Source: Plectrocnemia conspersa (lineage: Eukaryota > Arthropoda > Insecta > Trichoptera > Polycentropodidae). From it: a stretch of 64,000 bases of DNA. The stretch's first letter is position 1; the number at the start of each line of letters is the position of its first letter. Shown one piece after another: positions 35,051 through 46,700 of this stretch. The translations under genes and the position numbers were made by a program. The notes beneath the pieces were generated by a model. That model was not told the origin of the DNA. It saw only the letters and a program-made list of their open reading frames with translations, and did no database searches. Where the stretch lies: positions 434,001 to 498,000 of the forward strand of contig VTFK01000034.1 in assembly GCA_009617715.1 (NCBI GenBank). Direction: 5' to 3'.

Positions 35051-37020
35051 TTTTATTGATCTAATTTGCTGCACTATATGAGAAATGATTTATTTTAGTA
35101 TTTTTATTTTATGTAAATACTAAATTACCAGAAATAAAAATTTCCATATTTAATTTTAATTTTTAAGATTAAGTTGGCTTTAAATTAAATTGCTAGGAAC
35201 TAAAAGAAAAGTTAAATTTATATAGAATCGTCCATAATAGTGTAATCTTATAATTACTTTCACTTTTATTTTATCTTTAATATAAAAATTGTATTAACGC
35301 AATCAAAAACATTTTTGTGGTTAGGTTAGGTTTACTTGAATGCTAAAAAATAAAACAAAAGATAAATTTATAGAGAATTGGCTAAAAGCAAAAATATATT
35401 AAACTAAGTAATAAAATATTGCTCTGATTTGCTGCACATTGTGAGCAATATATTTTTATTTTCCCTTATTTATCGTATAATTGTTCTATTTTTTATGTTA
35501 TCTTAAATATAAATATCTAATTAAATCAACTAAATTTAAAAAGAGAAATATTTAAAGAATTTTATTTTTAAGGTTAAGTTATGTTAAATGAATTGCTAAA
35601 AATGAAACGAAAGTTAGATTTATTCAAAATAGTCATCAAATTATTAGGAATTAGATTTAAATAATTGTATTTATTGATCCAATTCGCTGCATTTTCTAAA
35701 CAATAATTTATATTTGTATATTTATATCACAAAATTGTATTTTCTCTATTCAAAATAATTACTCCTATTTTAATCTTATCTTTTAAGATAAGATGATATA
35801 TAATATTTATATTTATTTAAAAATTTACGACTATAAATTTCCTCAAGATTTAGTGTTATTAATTTAACACTAACCTAACCTAACCTAACTGTTCATTAAA
35901 TTGCTAAAAAATAAAAATATTTATCTAATTTGCTACACTTTGTGAGCAATATCTTTATAAAATATGTTTGTATTTTCCTTAATTTATCTTGAATATTAAT
36001 TATAAATTAATTCATCTAAGTTTAACACCGTGAAAAAATTTCAAGCTTTATATTTTAAGGTTAGGTTAGATTTATTCAATTGAAATATAAATTTATAAAG
36101 TAAGCATATTATTAAGTAGATAAAACTTTAGATTTCAATTGTATTTATTGATCCAATTTGCTGCTATTTGAGAACAATAACTTATGGTTGCAATAACTTT
36201 GTAAAACAAATTGTTTTTCTCCGGCTACAACTATTTTTATTTTATCTCAAATTAATAAAAAAAACACAATTTATTTTGTGCTATAAGGTTATATCAGATT
36301 TAGTTTATTGCTAAAAAATGAAACTTTACTAATATTGTAAGCATATTAATAAATATATAAATATTGATCTAGCTGCATTTATGGGCAAAAGTTTATTTTC
36401 AATAATATTTCAAAATATCTTTGATTACTATTATTACAAAATTATTTTAATTACTATTATTTTATCTTTAATTTGATACAGTGAAAAGTTTCTACATAAA
36501 AGATAAACTTGCCATCAAACTTTAGCATATTATAAAATTAATAAAAAAAATAATTGTATTGATTGGTCTACTTAGTTGCAACTTATAAGCAATAACTATG
36601 CAAATGATTTTTTCATTTATCTTAATTATATATAAGATAATTACTTATATTTTTATTTTATATTTACTATAAATGTTGTATTAACAAGATCTTGTTTTAT
36701 TTAAGGTTAGGATAGGTTTAAGATAAATTTATACCAATTAGACGTCAGAATAAATACTAATTTGCTGCATCTCGTGAGCAATAATTTGTTTGCATTTTGT
36801 AAAAGATTTTTGTATATATTCTAATTTATCTCATCTTGAATATAAATTTAAATTAACTAACTTAATTTAACACGGTGAAAAATTTCTTTATTTATATTTT
36901 AAGGTTAGGTTAGATTTATTTAATTGAAAGATACATTTATAAAGTATTGCCTATTAAACTAAATTTTGATTGTGTTTATTGATCTAATTCGCTGCACTAA
37001 TTCTGCGTTGTCTAGTAAAC
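35050..37020. repeat. Degenerate tandem array, unit about 200-260 bp (about 9 copies)
   Basis: The word TTGATCTAATTTGCTGCA, or a variant, recurs near 35056, 35418, 35673, 35920, 36148, 36361, 36562, 36756 and 36978. Most copies are followed by GTGAGCAATAA-like and TTATCTTAAATATAAAT-like segments, then AAGGTTAGGTTAGATTTA with ATTGCTAAAAAATGAAA. Spacing shrinks from about 360 to about 200 bp. Copies are strongly diverged, so the array is old. It ends about 450 bp before the microRNA hairpin. Confidence 0.75.
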
Positions 37021-37465
37021 TATAAAATTGTTATAAACCTGTAAAGTCTTTATTTTAACATTATATTTATTGTCTTTCGTTCACTGTGCTATAAATAAAT
37101 AACAAGCTTACCAAATAAACTGTCGTAAATGACTTCTTGAGCCACCGCTGCCAACACCTGAACTGAAATGGCCCATAAATTTGGGAAAAGTCTCAATGAG
37201 GCGAATTAGAAAGTTTTGAAGTAATTTACGGCGACTGGTGGAAGACGCAACCCTTTCGGTTCGTTCGAACGCTTTCTCTTTTGCTTTACTTGTATATGTA
37301 TGTATGTGTGTATTGTTATGTGTTATTGTAACAACGTAAATAATGAAAGGCTGAACAAGTTTCGATATCGTTTATTTATTATTTATATTTGTAAATACAC
37401 ACATGTTATAAAAAAGGCACACGAGTTCGTCGAGCATCCGGCTGATACGTCGTCTTCGTCGATAA

Positions 37466-37550
37466 GTACCGTCTTCTGTTACGTATACTGAAGGTATACC
37501 GGAAAGATAAGCACTCAGGATACATTCAGTATACGTACAGAAAGCGGTAC
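37466..37550 (+). ncRNA. mir-iab-8: mir-iab-8 precursor (plus strand)
   Basis: The plus strand folds into a near-continuous hairpin, from GTACCG (37466-37471) to CGGTAC (37545-37550), with a 14-nt loop at 37503-37516. The 5' arm at 37479-37501 starts TTACGTATACTGAAGG and matches miR-iab-8-5p as I recall it from Drosophila. The 3' arm at 37517-37536 starts AGGATACATTCAG and matches miR-iab-8-3p. In flies miR-iab-8 comes from the iab-8 lncRNA and represses Ubx, abd-A and their cofactors in posterior segments. It is antisense to mir-iab-4 at the same site. Exact mature-arm matches plus the fold make this the firmest gene call in the window. Confidence 0.95.
37466..37550 (-). ncRNA. mir-iab-4: mir-iab-4 precursor (minus strand)
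   Basis: The reverse complement of the same hairpin also folds. The 5' arm (complement of 37515-37536) starts ACGTATACTGAATG and ends CCTGA; it matches miR-iab-4-5p along its whole 22 nt as I recall it. The 3' arm (complement of 37478-37501) starts CGGTATACCTTCAG and matches miR-iab-4-3p. The loop differs from the fly loop, as expected for an orthologue under arm-only constraint. In flies miR-iab-4 is made in the abdomen and targets Ubx. The locus lies between abd-A and Abd-B in insect Hox clusters. Confidence 0.95.
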
Positions 37551-38699
37551 GCGATCTTCTTATCTCTGCGAAGGATCCGGCCGGAACGACGCTATTGTTT
37601 CCTCGGGGGAGAGGGAATCCTGGAAGAAGCGGAATTAGAAACGAAACGCGGCGACGGAGCGGTGTGAATAAATATAACATGGAACGTGCGAGCGGGACCG
37701 AAAAATGAAGATTGCGGATCGAGAACCGAACGCGGAGCGAACCAGACGGAATCGAGCCGCACACTGGCGACCGGCGCGCCGGGATGAGCGACATGCGCAT
37801 GTGCGCGCGTTTGTGTACACGCGCGCAATTACACGTGTAAGTGCAAATCGGACGATTAGATTAAAATAATAAACAAACGGAGCGCCCGATGCGCTCCTGG
37901 TGATTCGGTCGGAGAACGGCGCTCTGCGATTGGTCGAGCGGGCGATGGCGCCGCGCGGAAGTCAAGAACGCCATACGCAGGGACGCATCAGGAAGGAAAG
38001 ATGATAAAATAAAATAAAATTGAAAATAAAATTGAAAATGTATTTAGATGTAAACATGTGATGCGATATGCGGAGTGGGGGCGATTCGAGTCGCCGGACC
38101 GGAACCTGTCGGACGTCCTCCGACGCCGTTCGAAGGTCTTCGGCGTCTGCGAGGAATGCGCCGCGAGGGCGTGCTGCTCGGACGGGCGCCCGTGGGCGTC
38201 TGCCGGTCTGCGGCGAGCGTCGCGGCGCCGCCGCCCTCCCCGCGGTCCTCCGCCCTCCGGCGAAGAAAGAAGACCGTCCGTCCCGCTCTGGCGGGCGGCA
38301 AGGGCGGCGGGTCGGGGGCGCGAGAGCCGACCCGCCCAAACGACCGAGACGCAAACTACGACCCGACTCGGCGCAGAGACGACGACCTCGTTATATGCAA
38401 ACCGACGCGCGAGACCCTGAAATTAGCGCAAAAAACAAAGGTCGAACTGGATCATCTGCAATCGCTGAAATAATATAATAATTCTTCACAAATTATCCAC
38501 ATATTAGACATTTCAAAAATTTATTCTTGTAAAACAACGCTAATCTTATATCAAAATGGCGGCTATTAAAATAAAGTAAATTTTTACACAGTCTACCTGA
38601 TTCTTGCGGCCAGTGCTGGAAGATATTAATATATTTAAAGCGTTAGAGCTGTGAATTTATAATATTTTTTAATATTTTGCATTTGCGCCAATCACCACC

Positions 38700-38770
38700 A
38701 TTATTTTGTCAACTAACGGCCATTAGCCCAATACGTTACAACTGGGTAACAAGTATTGACGCACATCTGA
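38700..38770. repeat. Fragment of the SINE-like family body, copy 3
   Basis: ACGGCCATTAGCCCAATACG followed by TTACAACTGGG matches the body words of the copies at 8001-8465 and 23690-24042. No tRNA-like head is visible here. Confidence 0.5.
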
Positions 38771-39986
38771 CACACAGCAAGTTAAGTCTTATGAATCTAT
38801 TTACTATTGTAGATCATGCTGGCATTTTTAAAAATCGATAGAAACACTAGTTTCAAAAAACTACCCTCAGTCTAAATATGTTTTGAAGACACGTTCACTG
38901 CTCAAATTTCCATAATATTTTTCTGATAAATATCCCTAATAAGTATATAACTCTAACTTTTTCATATTATTTCAAAATGGAGGTAATTCAAAAACATTTT
39001 TTAAAAATGTGTTAAAATGGCAGATAGATTTACGAATAAAATAAAAATTATGAAATAGTTTGCCATATATTTGAAATTACGGGTTTTGTTTCTATAATTG
39101 CCGTATTTTAACAGATTCCAAAAAAAAGATCGCCCTCGTAAATATATCGAATAAGTTATTTAGCTGATTGATTCTTCATCTTGTTTGAAAATAACTGATA
39201 TTTAAACAATTAAAAAATAAAGTAACCCTGTTATTAAAAATGTTTCAAAATAGCGGATATTCAAAAACATACTTTTGTAAATAAATTGTTGCAAAATATC
39301 AAATATAAAAAAAACGTAGCTTTATTAGTAAAATTTTAAGGGGAAAATGTTTCAAAAGAGCGGATATTCAAAAACATTAAAAAAACGTACCTGTGTAAGT
39401 AAAATGTTTCAAAATAGCAAATAATAAAATATATCTATAAAAACGTAACTCAGTTAATAAAATTTGAATAGGAAAACGTACTAAAATGAATTTTGCAATA
39501 AAATAAAATTGTTTTGTCATATTTATTATAACGGTTTTTATAAATACGATAACTGCTTTATTTAAACAGATCTTTGAAAAATTGCGCTTGTTGGATAACT
39601 TTGCAATAATTTATTTTTAACTTGTTTTAATTGACAGCTGTATAGTAAATTTCAATATATGTTTTTTATAAGTGAATAAATATATTGAAAAACTTTATAA
39701 CTTTTAAGAAAAATTGAGTTTGTAAAAAACTTTGGCTTTGTTTTACACGTAAAACATGTGTAAAAGAAAATATAATAATATCAATTATTAACACGATAAC
39801 TACAGTAGTTTTAATTACATGTCAGTCAAACTTATTTGAAAAATTTACACCATATTGTTTCAAAATGGCTGCCATTTTAAAAACATTCTTGATTTAGTAT
39901 ATAATAGAAATATTTTAATAGATAAATTATAATAATAATAAAAATCAAGGTACTTTCTTGTTATCCGAAATCATTTATGTTCTAAA

Positions 39987-40132
39987 CAACGCTCACTCGC
40001 TACCGCTCGTTCGTATACCTGACCTATTTAAATTTTTAAACGTATTTATGTAGAAAAACGTTATTCTGCTACATAAATATGTTTTTAAATTTAAAAAGGT
40101 TGCGAACGAGCGGCAGCGAGTGAGCCCGTTGG
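39987..40132. repeat. Foldback hairpin element (about 146 bp)
   Basis: Arms 39987-40053 and 40069-40132 are imperfect inverted repeats, separated by about 15 bp. Left arm words are CAACGCTCACTCGCTACCG, CTCGTTCG and TATTTATGTAG. The right arm carries CTACATAAATATG, CGAACGAGCGGCAGCG and AGTGAGCCCGTTG. Such a structure fits a foldback MITE; no clear target duplication was found. Confidence 0.75.
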
Positions 40133-41189
40133 TCGTAACAGTGACACACTAATTAGGGATAACACGAAAGTACAAAATTCAATTATAATAGAGTTGAAAA
40201 AAATATTTTGCAGTTTTAAATAGATTACCATATAACTTTTCTGGAGAGATATGTTAGAAATATCTGAAGTAATTTCGTTAGCTTGTCTCACGTCATATTG
40301 TTTTAAAATGCCGGTTAATTTATAAGTGATATAAATAATTACAATGTTATTTTAATTCTAAGTCAAAAATGTTTTTTGTCATTACTGTATGTGAGATACA
40401 ACGTAGTTTTAATTAGATTTCCAATAAACTTATCCAAAAAAAATTATTTGAGATGTTTCAAAATTGCGACTATTCAAAATAATATTCAAACATAAGTTTT
40501 TGTAGAGGAAAAATTGATATTGTTTTAATCAGATTTAACTTTTTTCAGTAGCTATTTAAAATTCCATTATTAAAATTTCATAAAGAGCAAAAATATTATA
40601 AATAGATTTAATTAAAAATGGCGCATATTCTAAAACATAAAAAAATTATAGCTGAAAATATTTTTTATAATAAAAAGTAGACACTAAAATGTTTTACAAT
40701 AGATTTTGAAATTCGATAAATACTAAAAAAAATGTTTTTTGTTGACACAATAATATTCGCAGATTTGCTCATAGTTCACATTAAAATTTTCAAAATTTAG
40801 TTTTAAAATGACAGCTTTTAAAAAAATGTATAAAAATATAGCGCATAAAAAATGTTTTATACTAGATTATAAAATATAATAAAAAAAACTCAGTTAATAA
40901 AATGCTTCAAAATAATACACAATTTCTACCTGATAGAGAAAACATAACATAATTACATAATTTAAAAAATGAAAATAAAAAACAAATTAATATTAAATAT
41001 ATATAAAGTAGTTTTTATACTAAACATAAAGCATATTAAATTATTATGTGCAATTATGGTCGTCTCAAGTATGCTATTAATGCAATTTAAGTTTAAATTA
41101 ATTACTAATTGTGTTAACAGCGCGTTAAGTTTGCTTATGCATGTTTATTTATATTCGTTGTGAATGAACTATAAATATATAAATATAAC

Positions 41190-42175
41190 TATAAATCTCG
41201 GCGCGTTATCTTGCGTCCGACGGCAAAAATCTTTTTATGTTTTCGCACAGCCTTCGAGTTGTTTTCGGCCGAAAATTACTCGAAACGCTCTAAAACGATC
41301 TTATAAACGATTTGAGGTGTTAAAACACATTAAAAGTCTATATTTTGCATCTTACACTAGCTTAGTTCGAATTTTTCTCACAGTCATCAGCGGTGGCGCT
41401 GATGTTCCGGCCAGGTGTGCGCTCTCGCAAAATGGTGGAAAAAAGCTCCATTGTTGCTTTCGTATACGCTGTAAATTGTAAAGCAGTGAATTATTATTAT
41501 TATTATTAACAGATTCGAATAATTATGTTTTTATAATGTTACTTAAATTCGATAATGCGCACATATAACCGGGCGGCGATCGTAAAATATGAATTGACCG
41601 AATGAAATTTTAAATAATGATACCAATTAAAAAAAACACAAGATAAGACCAGCAATAAAAGTGTATCAACATCACATAAACGCTTAACGTTTGATTAATA
41701 TTTGTTTGTATGGTGTTATTATTTTTATATTGTATGATAAAATAAAATCGTTTTTATGACGCTTAAATATTATTTACGCGTAATTAAATAATACTTACAA
41801 CTTGACGACGCGTTTATGTGTTAACACTCGTTTTAGATGGAGCTATATTTTCACTGTTTTATTGTTGGAAAATTGCACTTTTGTAGGAAAATTTAGAAAG
41901 CGCCGCCGAGCGGTTAGGCCTAAAGGCGGCGACGGGCGCGACTGTCGAGCTTCGACTCGGAATGGCGACATTTTTAATAAAAATTCCGCACAATGGGTCT
42001 ATCCTGCACGTACGTCGTGGATAAAATGCATTGTTGCAGAGGCGTGCACACTGCACCCATACAAGTCCAAAACTCCCCTTCGCCAAAAGCCAGTCAGCGA
42101 CGAATCCGACGATAAACCGCAGCACCCCACAAGTTTCCGGCTTAAAATCGACCTGAATTACAAAAATAAAATATT
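41190..42175. promoter_or_regulatory. GC-richer block, candidate regulatory DNA
   Basis: Two frames, 41164-41481 and 41802-42197 (the latter overlapped by a minus frame), lie here, but neither has a recognisable domain. Motifs include CGGTGGCGCT (CTCF-like, 41391-41400), AAAATGG and TTATTATTATTATTATT (41491-41507). Regulatory DNA or an unidentified old element are both possible. Confidence 0.27.
41391..41405 (+). promoter_or_regulatory. CTCF-like core within a shared 13-mer
   Basis: CGGTGGCGCTGATGT contains a GGTGGCGC core. GTGGCGCTGATGT is identical at 30239-30251. Confidence 0.28.
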
Positions 42176-42254
42176 CATTTATAATAAAATAGTTTAGCAA
42201 CATCAAATTTAATTATTAAATTTGTTTTAAACTGGGCTATTAAATTACAGACAC

Positions 42255-42483
42255 AAAATTGGCAAATAATAGCAATTTTTTGTATAAGTTTAAAACGGAA
42301 GGTAAAATAGCAGAAACTGCTCGTAAATTAAACAATCCCTTTGTTGAGAGCATTGTTAAAAAACGTCCGTTACAATGGTGGTTCCAAAAATTTCATGCTT
42401 TGGATGAGAGAATGTGGACGTCCTTCTTCAGTTGATAATGACCAGTGAGAGCTTGCACAAAAGTTAGGCGTTAATAATCTAAT
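42255..42483 (+). pseudogene. mariner-type transposase N-terminal remnant
   Basis: The frame from about 42277 reads FLYKFKTEGKIAETARKLNN, then PLQWWFQKFHA. This is the first helix-turn-helix region of mariner transposases ('FK.G.NA.ETAR.I...F', '..RWF.KFR'). After a frame change near 42398 it continues as WMRECGRPSSVDNDQ, stop, ELAQKLGVNN, the conserved 'GRPS..D...' linker and second helix-turn-helix start. No DD34D catalytic part or terminal repeats were found. It is a dead fragment. Confidence 0.72.
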
Positions 42484-43615
42484 ATTTGTGTCAACTTAAA
42501 GCACGAAAATCGCCAATACATTTTTTTTCAATTTCTTGATTATATTGTAAAGTTTTAAATCTTTGTAAAACCATTACAGCATTTTGAGGGGCTATGAAAT
42601 TTTGTCTTTTCAACCATATTCGAATTGCAAAAACTTCTTACAAAGTTAAGACTTTAACAACCAAGCTACTGCCAAAAGTTAATTTTAAAATTTTATTATC
42701 GGCTTTTATTTGTATCCTTTGAACTAAGAACATAGTTTTTTTATCTTTTGGTGTATGTCTGAGTCGTTTCAGTTCCAAATTAATCAGTAAATGGTTACCC
42801 TATTTTAATTGTCATCACAAAAAATTTTTATAAAATTAGATTTTTTCTAAATTTAATTTTTTTAAATACAAGAAACTGTTTTAATCGGTTCTTGGAAATA
42901 CTGAAATTTTAAAATTGATTTTTGTATAAACCTTATTTATGATGTTTCTGTCACCTGGATTATGTTATGAATAGTTACATTATTTTTATTGACATCATCA
43001 AAGTTTAGTGAAATTATTTTTTTATATGTTACTGTAAAATACGGTCTTAACTGATTTCAAGAAATAAAAGAATATTTGTGTTGTTGCTATATAACACTGA
43101 TTATTTTGTGAACATCGTCATCAAATTTTGATACTATCAGACTAAGAATTAAAAAAGTAGATTTTCATTATTTGGCCTCATTTTATATATTGTAAAACCG
43201 TAATTTTTAACAAAAAAAAATTATAAATATTGTAAAAGAGGCAATGATGTAAATCCATGAAAATACTAAAATAGTTCAGTTTAAGTGAATACGTATGTAT
43301 AAATATATTAGCATTCTTACTTAAATTAGATAACAAATTTAGAACATAATATATCTAAAAATGACCTCTAGAAGAGTTCTGTAATATATACTAAGATACC
43401 TGAAATAAAATGTTAAAAACAGATTGTATTGCTCATTTATATTTAAATTAAATACAATACGTATGTATATTTTGATTTAACGTATAATTTTTATGTCATG
43501 TAAATATGTTTTATTAATTTATTAGTACGTATAATGTATTTTCCATGTCTCTAAATGAATTTTATTGTAATTATATTATATATTTAATTCTTATTAATTT
43601 AATGTGAAAGTTTGA
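42484..43615. other. AT-rich stretch, nothing recognised
   Basis: Nothing supported. The rest of the mariner was not found here. Confidence 0.4.
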
Positions 43616-44360
43616 AAAGCTTTGATAAATGCACGGTGGGGTGGCAAAATATTAAATAGGGGCGAAATATTATCCTTCAAGGTCACAGTATTGATTTTTA
43701 AAATGAAGGTATGTTCATAAAATATGAAACATTTTATGTTATGTAACATTCGATATTGAACGAAACGTCTATGGGAAACGTCAGCTGATCGCAGTATCTT
43801 ACCAAAAATATATTATGTTACAGAATATGGTGCCATATAGAGTTACACCGAATAAATCTCAAATTTGTAATGTCGCATCCGTCGCGTTAAATAAATTAAA
43901 ATCCTACACGCCTCATAAAAACGTAACTTAATACGTTTTTATTAATTTTGACACTTAATTATATGGCAGCGGTGACTTCTTTTCGATCGTTTTATTTCTG
44001 AATGAATTTATAATTAAATGTATGTTTTTGTGAGATTTTTTACCCATACGCCTCTGGTTTAGTTGTTAGATTAGATTCAGAGACTGTCGCACTTTTGGCG
44101 GTGGGACGCCGTTTTTAAAACCCTTATTTATTGTTTTTTTATTCAGCCATTTTGTGTATGTGTGTGTGCGTCTGGCGTTGGGGTTGCAAAGGGGCGTAGT
44201 CTCCGCCATCATTTTTATTGTTCGACACTCGTTTTTATGTTAAATTTTTATAATCTTGTTTGTCAAATTGTTTAGTCATAAAAGGCGCTCTGTGATTGTC
44301 GACCGTGAAATCGACGTTTGTGAGGATATAAAGACTTTCCGCCTTATTACAACAGTTAGG
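43616..44360. promoter_or_regulatory. Candidate Hox-domain regulatory island
   Basis: This complex non-repetitive block has many AT-core homeodomain words around 43905-44015 (CTCATAAAAACG, TTTTTATTAATTTTGAC, TTAATTATATGGCAGC). It also has GGTGGGACGCC and a G/T-rich run at 44156-44175. There is no coding frame. Confidence 0.33.
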
Positions 44361-45005
44361 ATGAATTAAAATTTTACAACTGTACAGCTGCGCTGTTAAA
44401 GTTTATGCTGTTTTAAAAATTAATATAAATAGCGCAATAATACTAGGACTTGAAGTCTACAAAAAAAAAGATTTTTCTATAAATACATATTTAATGTATA
44501 AGCTTCATAAGAAATTAAGTATATAACAAGTTAACATCAAAAATAGTATGTAGGTGTAACATACATAAATATTGATGTTGAAGTTAAATAAATGACAGCT
44601 TGTTATATAAATATCGCTTTACAAGAGAACTGTTTTGTTCGTATATTTTATAAAAATGAATACATACAATCAGTTCTTGGGTTTATTTCATCAATAAATT
44701 AGCATCATTGGATTATTTTAATAATACTGTAAATGTTTTATTTTTAAAAAATATGTACAAAGAAACTACATTGGGAAAAAAACAATCCAATCCATGTTAC
44801 AGTGCCCATTTGATTTTTTGTCAAAATGAATTAGAAAGACTATCTATTATTATTTATCGCTAGGAAGACATTAGTCAAATGAAATATCAAGATCGGTAGT
44901 AAGATATAAAATAAAGTGTTTTAAAATTAGTTCTATATAAGTGGAAGATAAAAATTAATTAACTAAAAGACAGACATGATTTAATAATCAGAGTTCGTTT
45001 GTAGA
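44361..45005. other. AT-rich stretch, nothing recognised
   Basis: Nothing supported. Confidence 0.4.
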
Positions 45006-46700
45006 AAAAAATGTTTAAATGAAAGGAGACAAATTAGTCGATCAGTAATGATTTTAATATAAGGTCAGTTAATTATAAATAATCGGTAACTTTTGAAATC
45101 ATAACATGAAAATATTAATTAACCTAAAAATAAAAATATAGATTTTTATTTTTAGTATTTCTTTAGTAGTTTTTACCACAAATTTAATGATCAGTTATTT
45201 TAATAATACATACATAGTCAGTACCATTTAAATAATTATGTCAGTATATTATTAATGGGATATATTATATGAACAGTTGATAATTATAAATGGTCAGTAA
45301 TTTATTCGATGGGTTATTAGTGATTTTTGTATACAAATTTTACAAAGCTATTTTATTTTATGTTTAGCAATGCATGTGACCAGTAACTTTTTAAAAACGG
45401 TCAGTAATGCTTCGATTGCGGCTATATATAACATTGCGACAATTTATTTATTAAAAAATATTACCCCAATGATTCAGAGAATATGTATAAAAAGTTCACA
45501 TAATTTAATAATAAAATATTAACTTATGTACTTGCTATATCTATATGTTTTAAAACTACTTGTAAAATAAATTGCTATTGTCGTTTATTTAATGGCTATT
45601 TTTAAATATTAACAAAATTACTGATCGTTATTATATAATTTTCTGACTATTTATTTTTGATTGAAAATAGTCAGTGACTTTGTCTTGAAACTAATTTATA
45701 TTTTTATTATATACTTACATACAATATTATTTTTGTATTAAATTATTTAAATTCAATTTTTAAAACAATATAATTACCGTTATACGTTAAAACAATGACA
45801 TTATAAAAATATTTACTGACATTTTTTTAATTAAAATTTTTGCCACTTTTTTAATTAAAAGTTGCAAAAATTTTCATTCGTTTTGAAATTAAATAATACA
45901 CTTATAAATATATTATTTTATAATATTATAGAATACATATTTATTTATTATTATAGAATACAATATTAAATTATTATTAATAAATAACATACATTTATAT
46001 ATAAATGTCACTATAGAGGGTTAAAGTTTAGTCATTAATATTATGTCGATTAACGTTTTTTTTCGTGTGATGCCATTTCCATTTCTTGCACTTGCCCTAC
46101 ATATGTAACCTCTTCCATTTTACATGCAGTGTCTCCTGAGATGCTTTTTCGAGTGCAAGCATATCGCTGAAGACTTTGTTCGTTTACTTTATAATTTAAA
46201 GAAGCGTTAAAAAGGGCACATAAATACTATTCGATAGTTTTATTACAAATTTCGTTCTATTCCTGTAACATATCTACCGCGTAAAATGAAGGATATTCAA
46301 CGTAAAAATAAATTACTTTTGGTATTATATCTGCAATGGCTGACTATAATTATTACTACTGGCCGTTTTATTAATAATGTATTTTTATCATTTAATTTGT
46401 AGACTTTTTGCTTTATCCCTTGAATTTATTGCCTCATTAGTGCTGTATGATTTTGGGCACCTATTTAGATAAACGGTTAGTAGTTTTAATTATTTATTTA
46501 TAGTCATAATTTTAACAGAAAACCTTTGCAATTTTTTATAAAAATAAATCATTTGAATAAACTTACTGACCATTCATAATTATTAGCTGCCCATATATTA
46601 ATATTACTGATCGATTTATTTAAATGTTACTGACTATTTATTTTTATTTTTAGTTTATTAAATATATTATGCATTATAGGACCAATTTTAAGCTGACCAT
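45006..46700. repeat. GGTCAGTAA-type repeats, scattered copies
   Basis: The clearest copy is 45060-45430: AAGGTCAGTTAATTATAAAT, ATAAATGGTCAGTAATTT, AACGGTCAGTAATGC and TCGATTGCGGCTATATA. An opposite-strand fragment lies at 46560-46680 (TTACTGACC, ATTAGCTGCCC, GTTACTGACTATTTATT). Between them the sequence is AT-rich, except for a GC-richer piece at 46060-46200 with no identity. Confidence 0.45.

Larger units (their letters stand above)
37120..38475. promoter_or_regulatory. CpG-rich region containing the iab-4/iab-8 hairpin
   Basis: Base composition changes sharply here. The interval 37540-38460 is the most GC- and CpG-rich of the window, with long CGCGGCG-type runs at 38090-38340. Many overlapping frames appear on both strands because stops are rare in GC-rich DNA; their low-complexity Arg/Pro/Ala/Gly composition argues against real proteins. 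It surrounds the microRNA and could serve as promoter, enhancer or unmethylated island for the host transcripts. A GC-rich insertion is an alternative for 38060-38400. Confidence 0.4.
38548..40960. repeat. Degenerate array with TTTCAAAATGGCGG motif
   Basis: The word TTTCAAAATGGCGGNTATTCAAAAACAT or a variant recurs near 38553, 38968, 39241, 39346, 39406, 39856, 40300, 40453, 40613, 40800 and 40904. Intervening AT-rich sequence often has AAAACGTA and CTCAGTTAATAAAAT. Copies are diverged and irregularly spaced. The best-preserved words (AAAATGGCGGCTATT at 38557) equal the one at 26370, so the unit is also dispersed. Confidence 0.65.

Noticed and set aside
37372..37828. Minus-strand frames across the microRNA, including a 142-codon one
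   Set aside because: The longest overlaps the hairpin, whose two strands are explained by mir-iab-4/iab-8. Arg/Ser/Pro-rich composition fits GC-rich noncoding DNA.
38044..38478. Several overlapping frames of 85-136 codons on both strands
   Set aside because: They all lie in the CpG-rich island where stops are rare. The peptides are Arg/Pro/Ala/Gly low-complexity and the frames overlap on both strands. No domain, start context or splice structure supports any of them.
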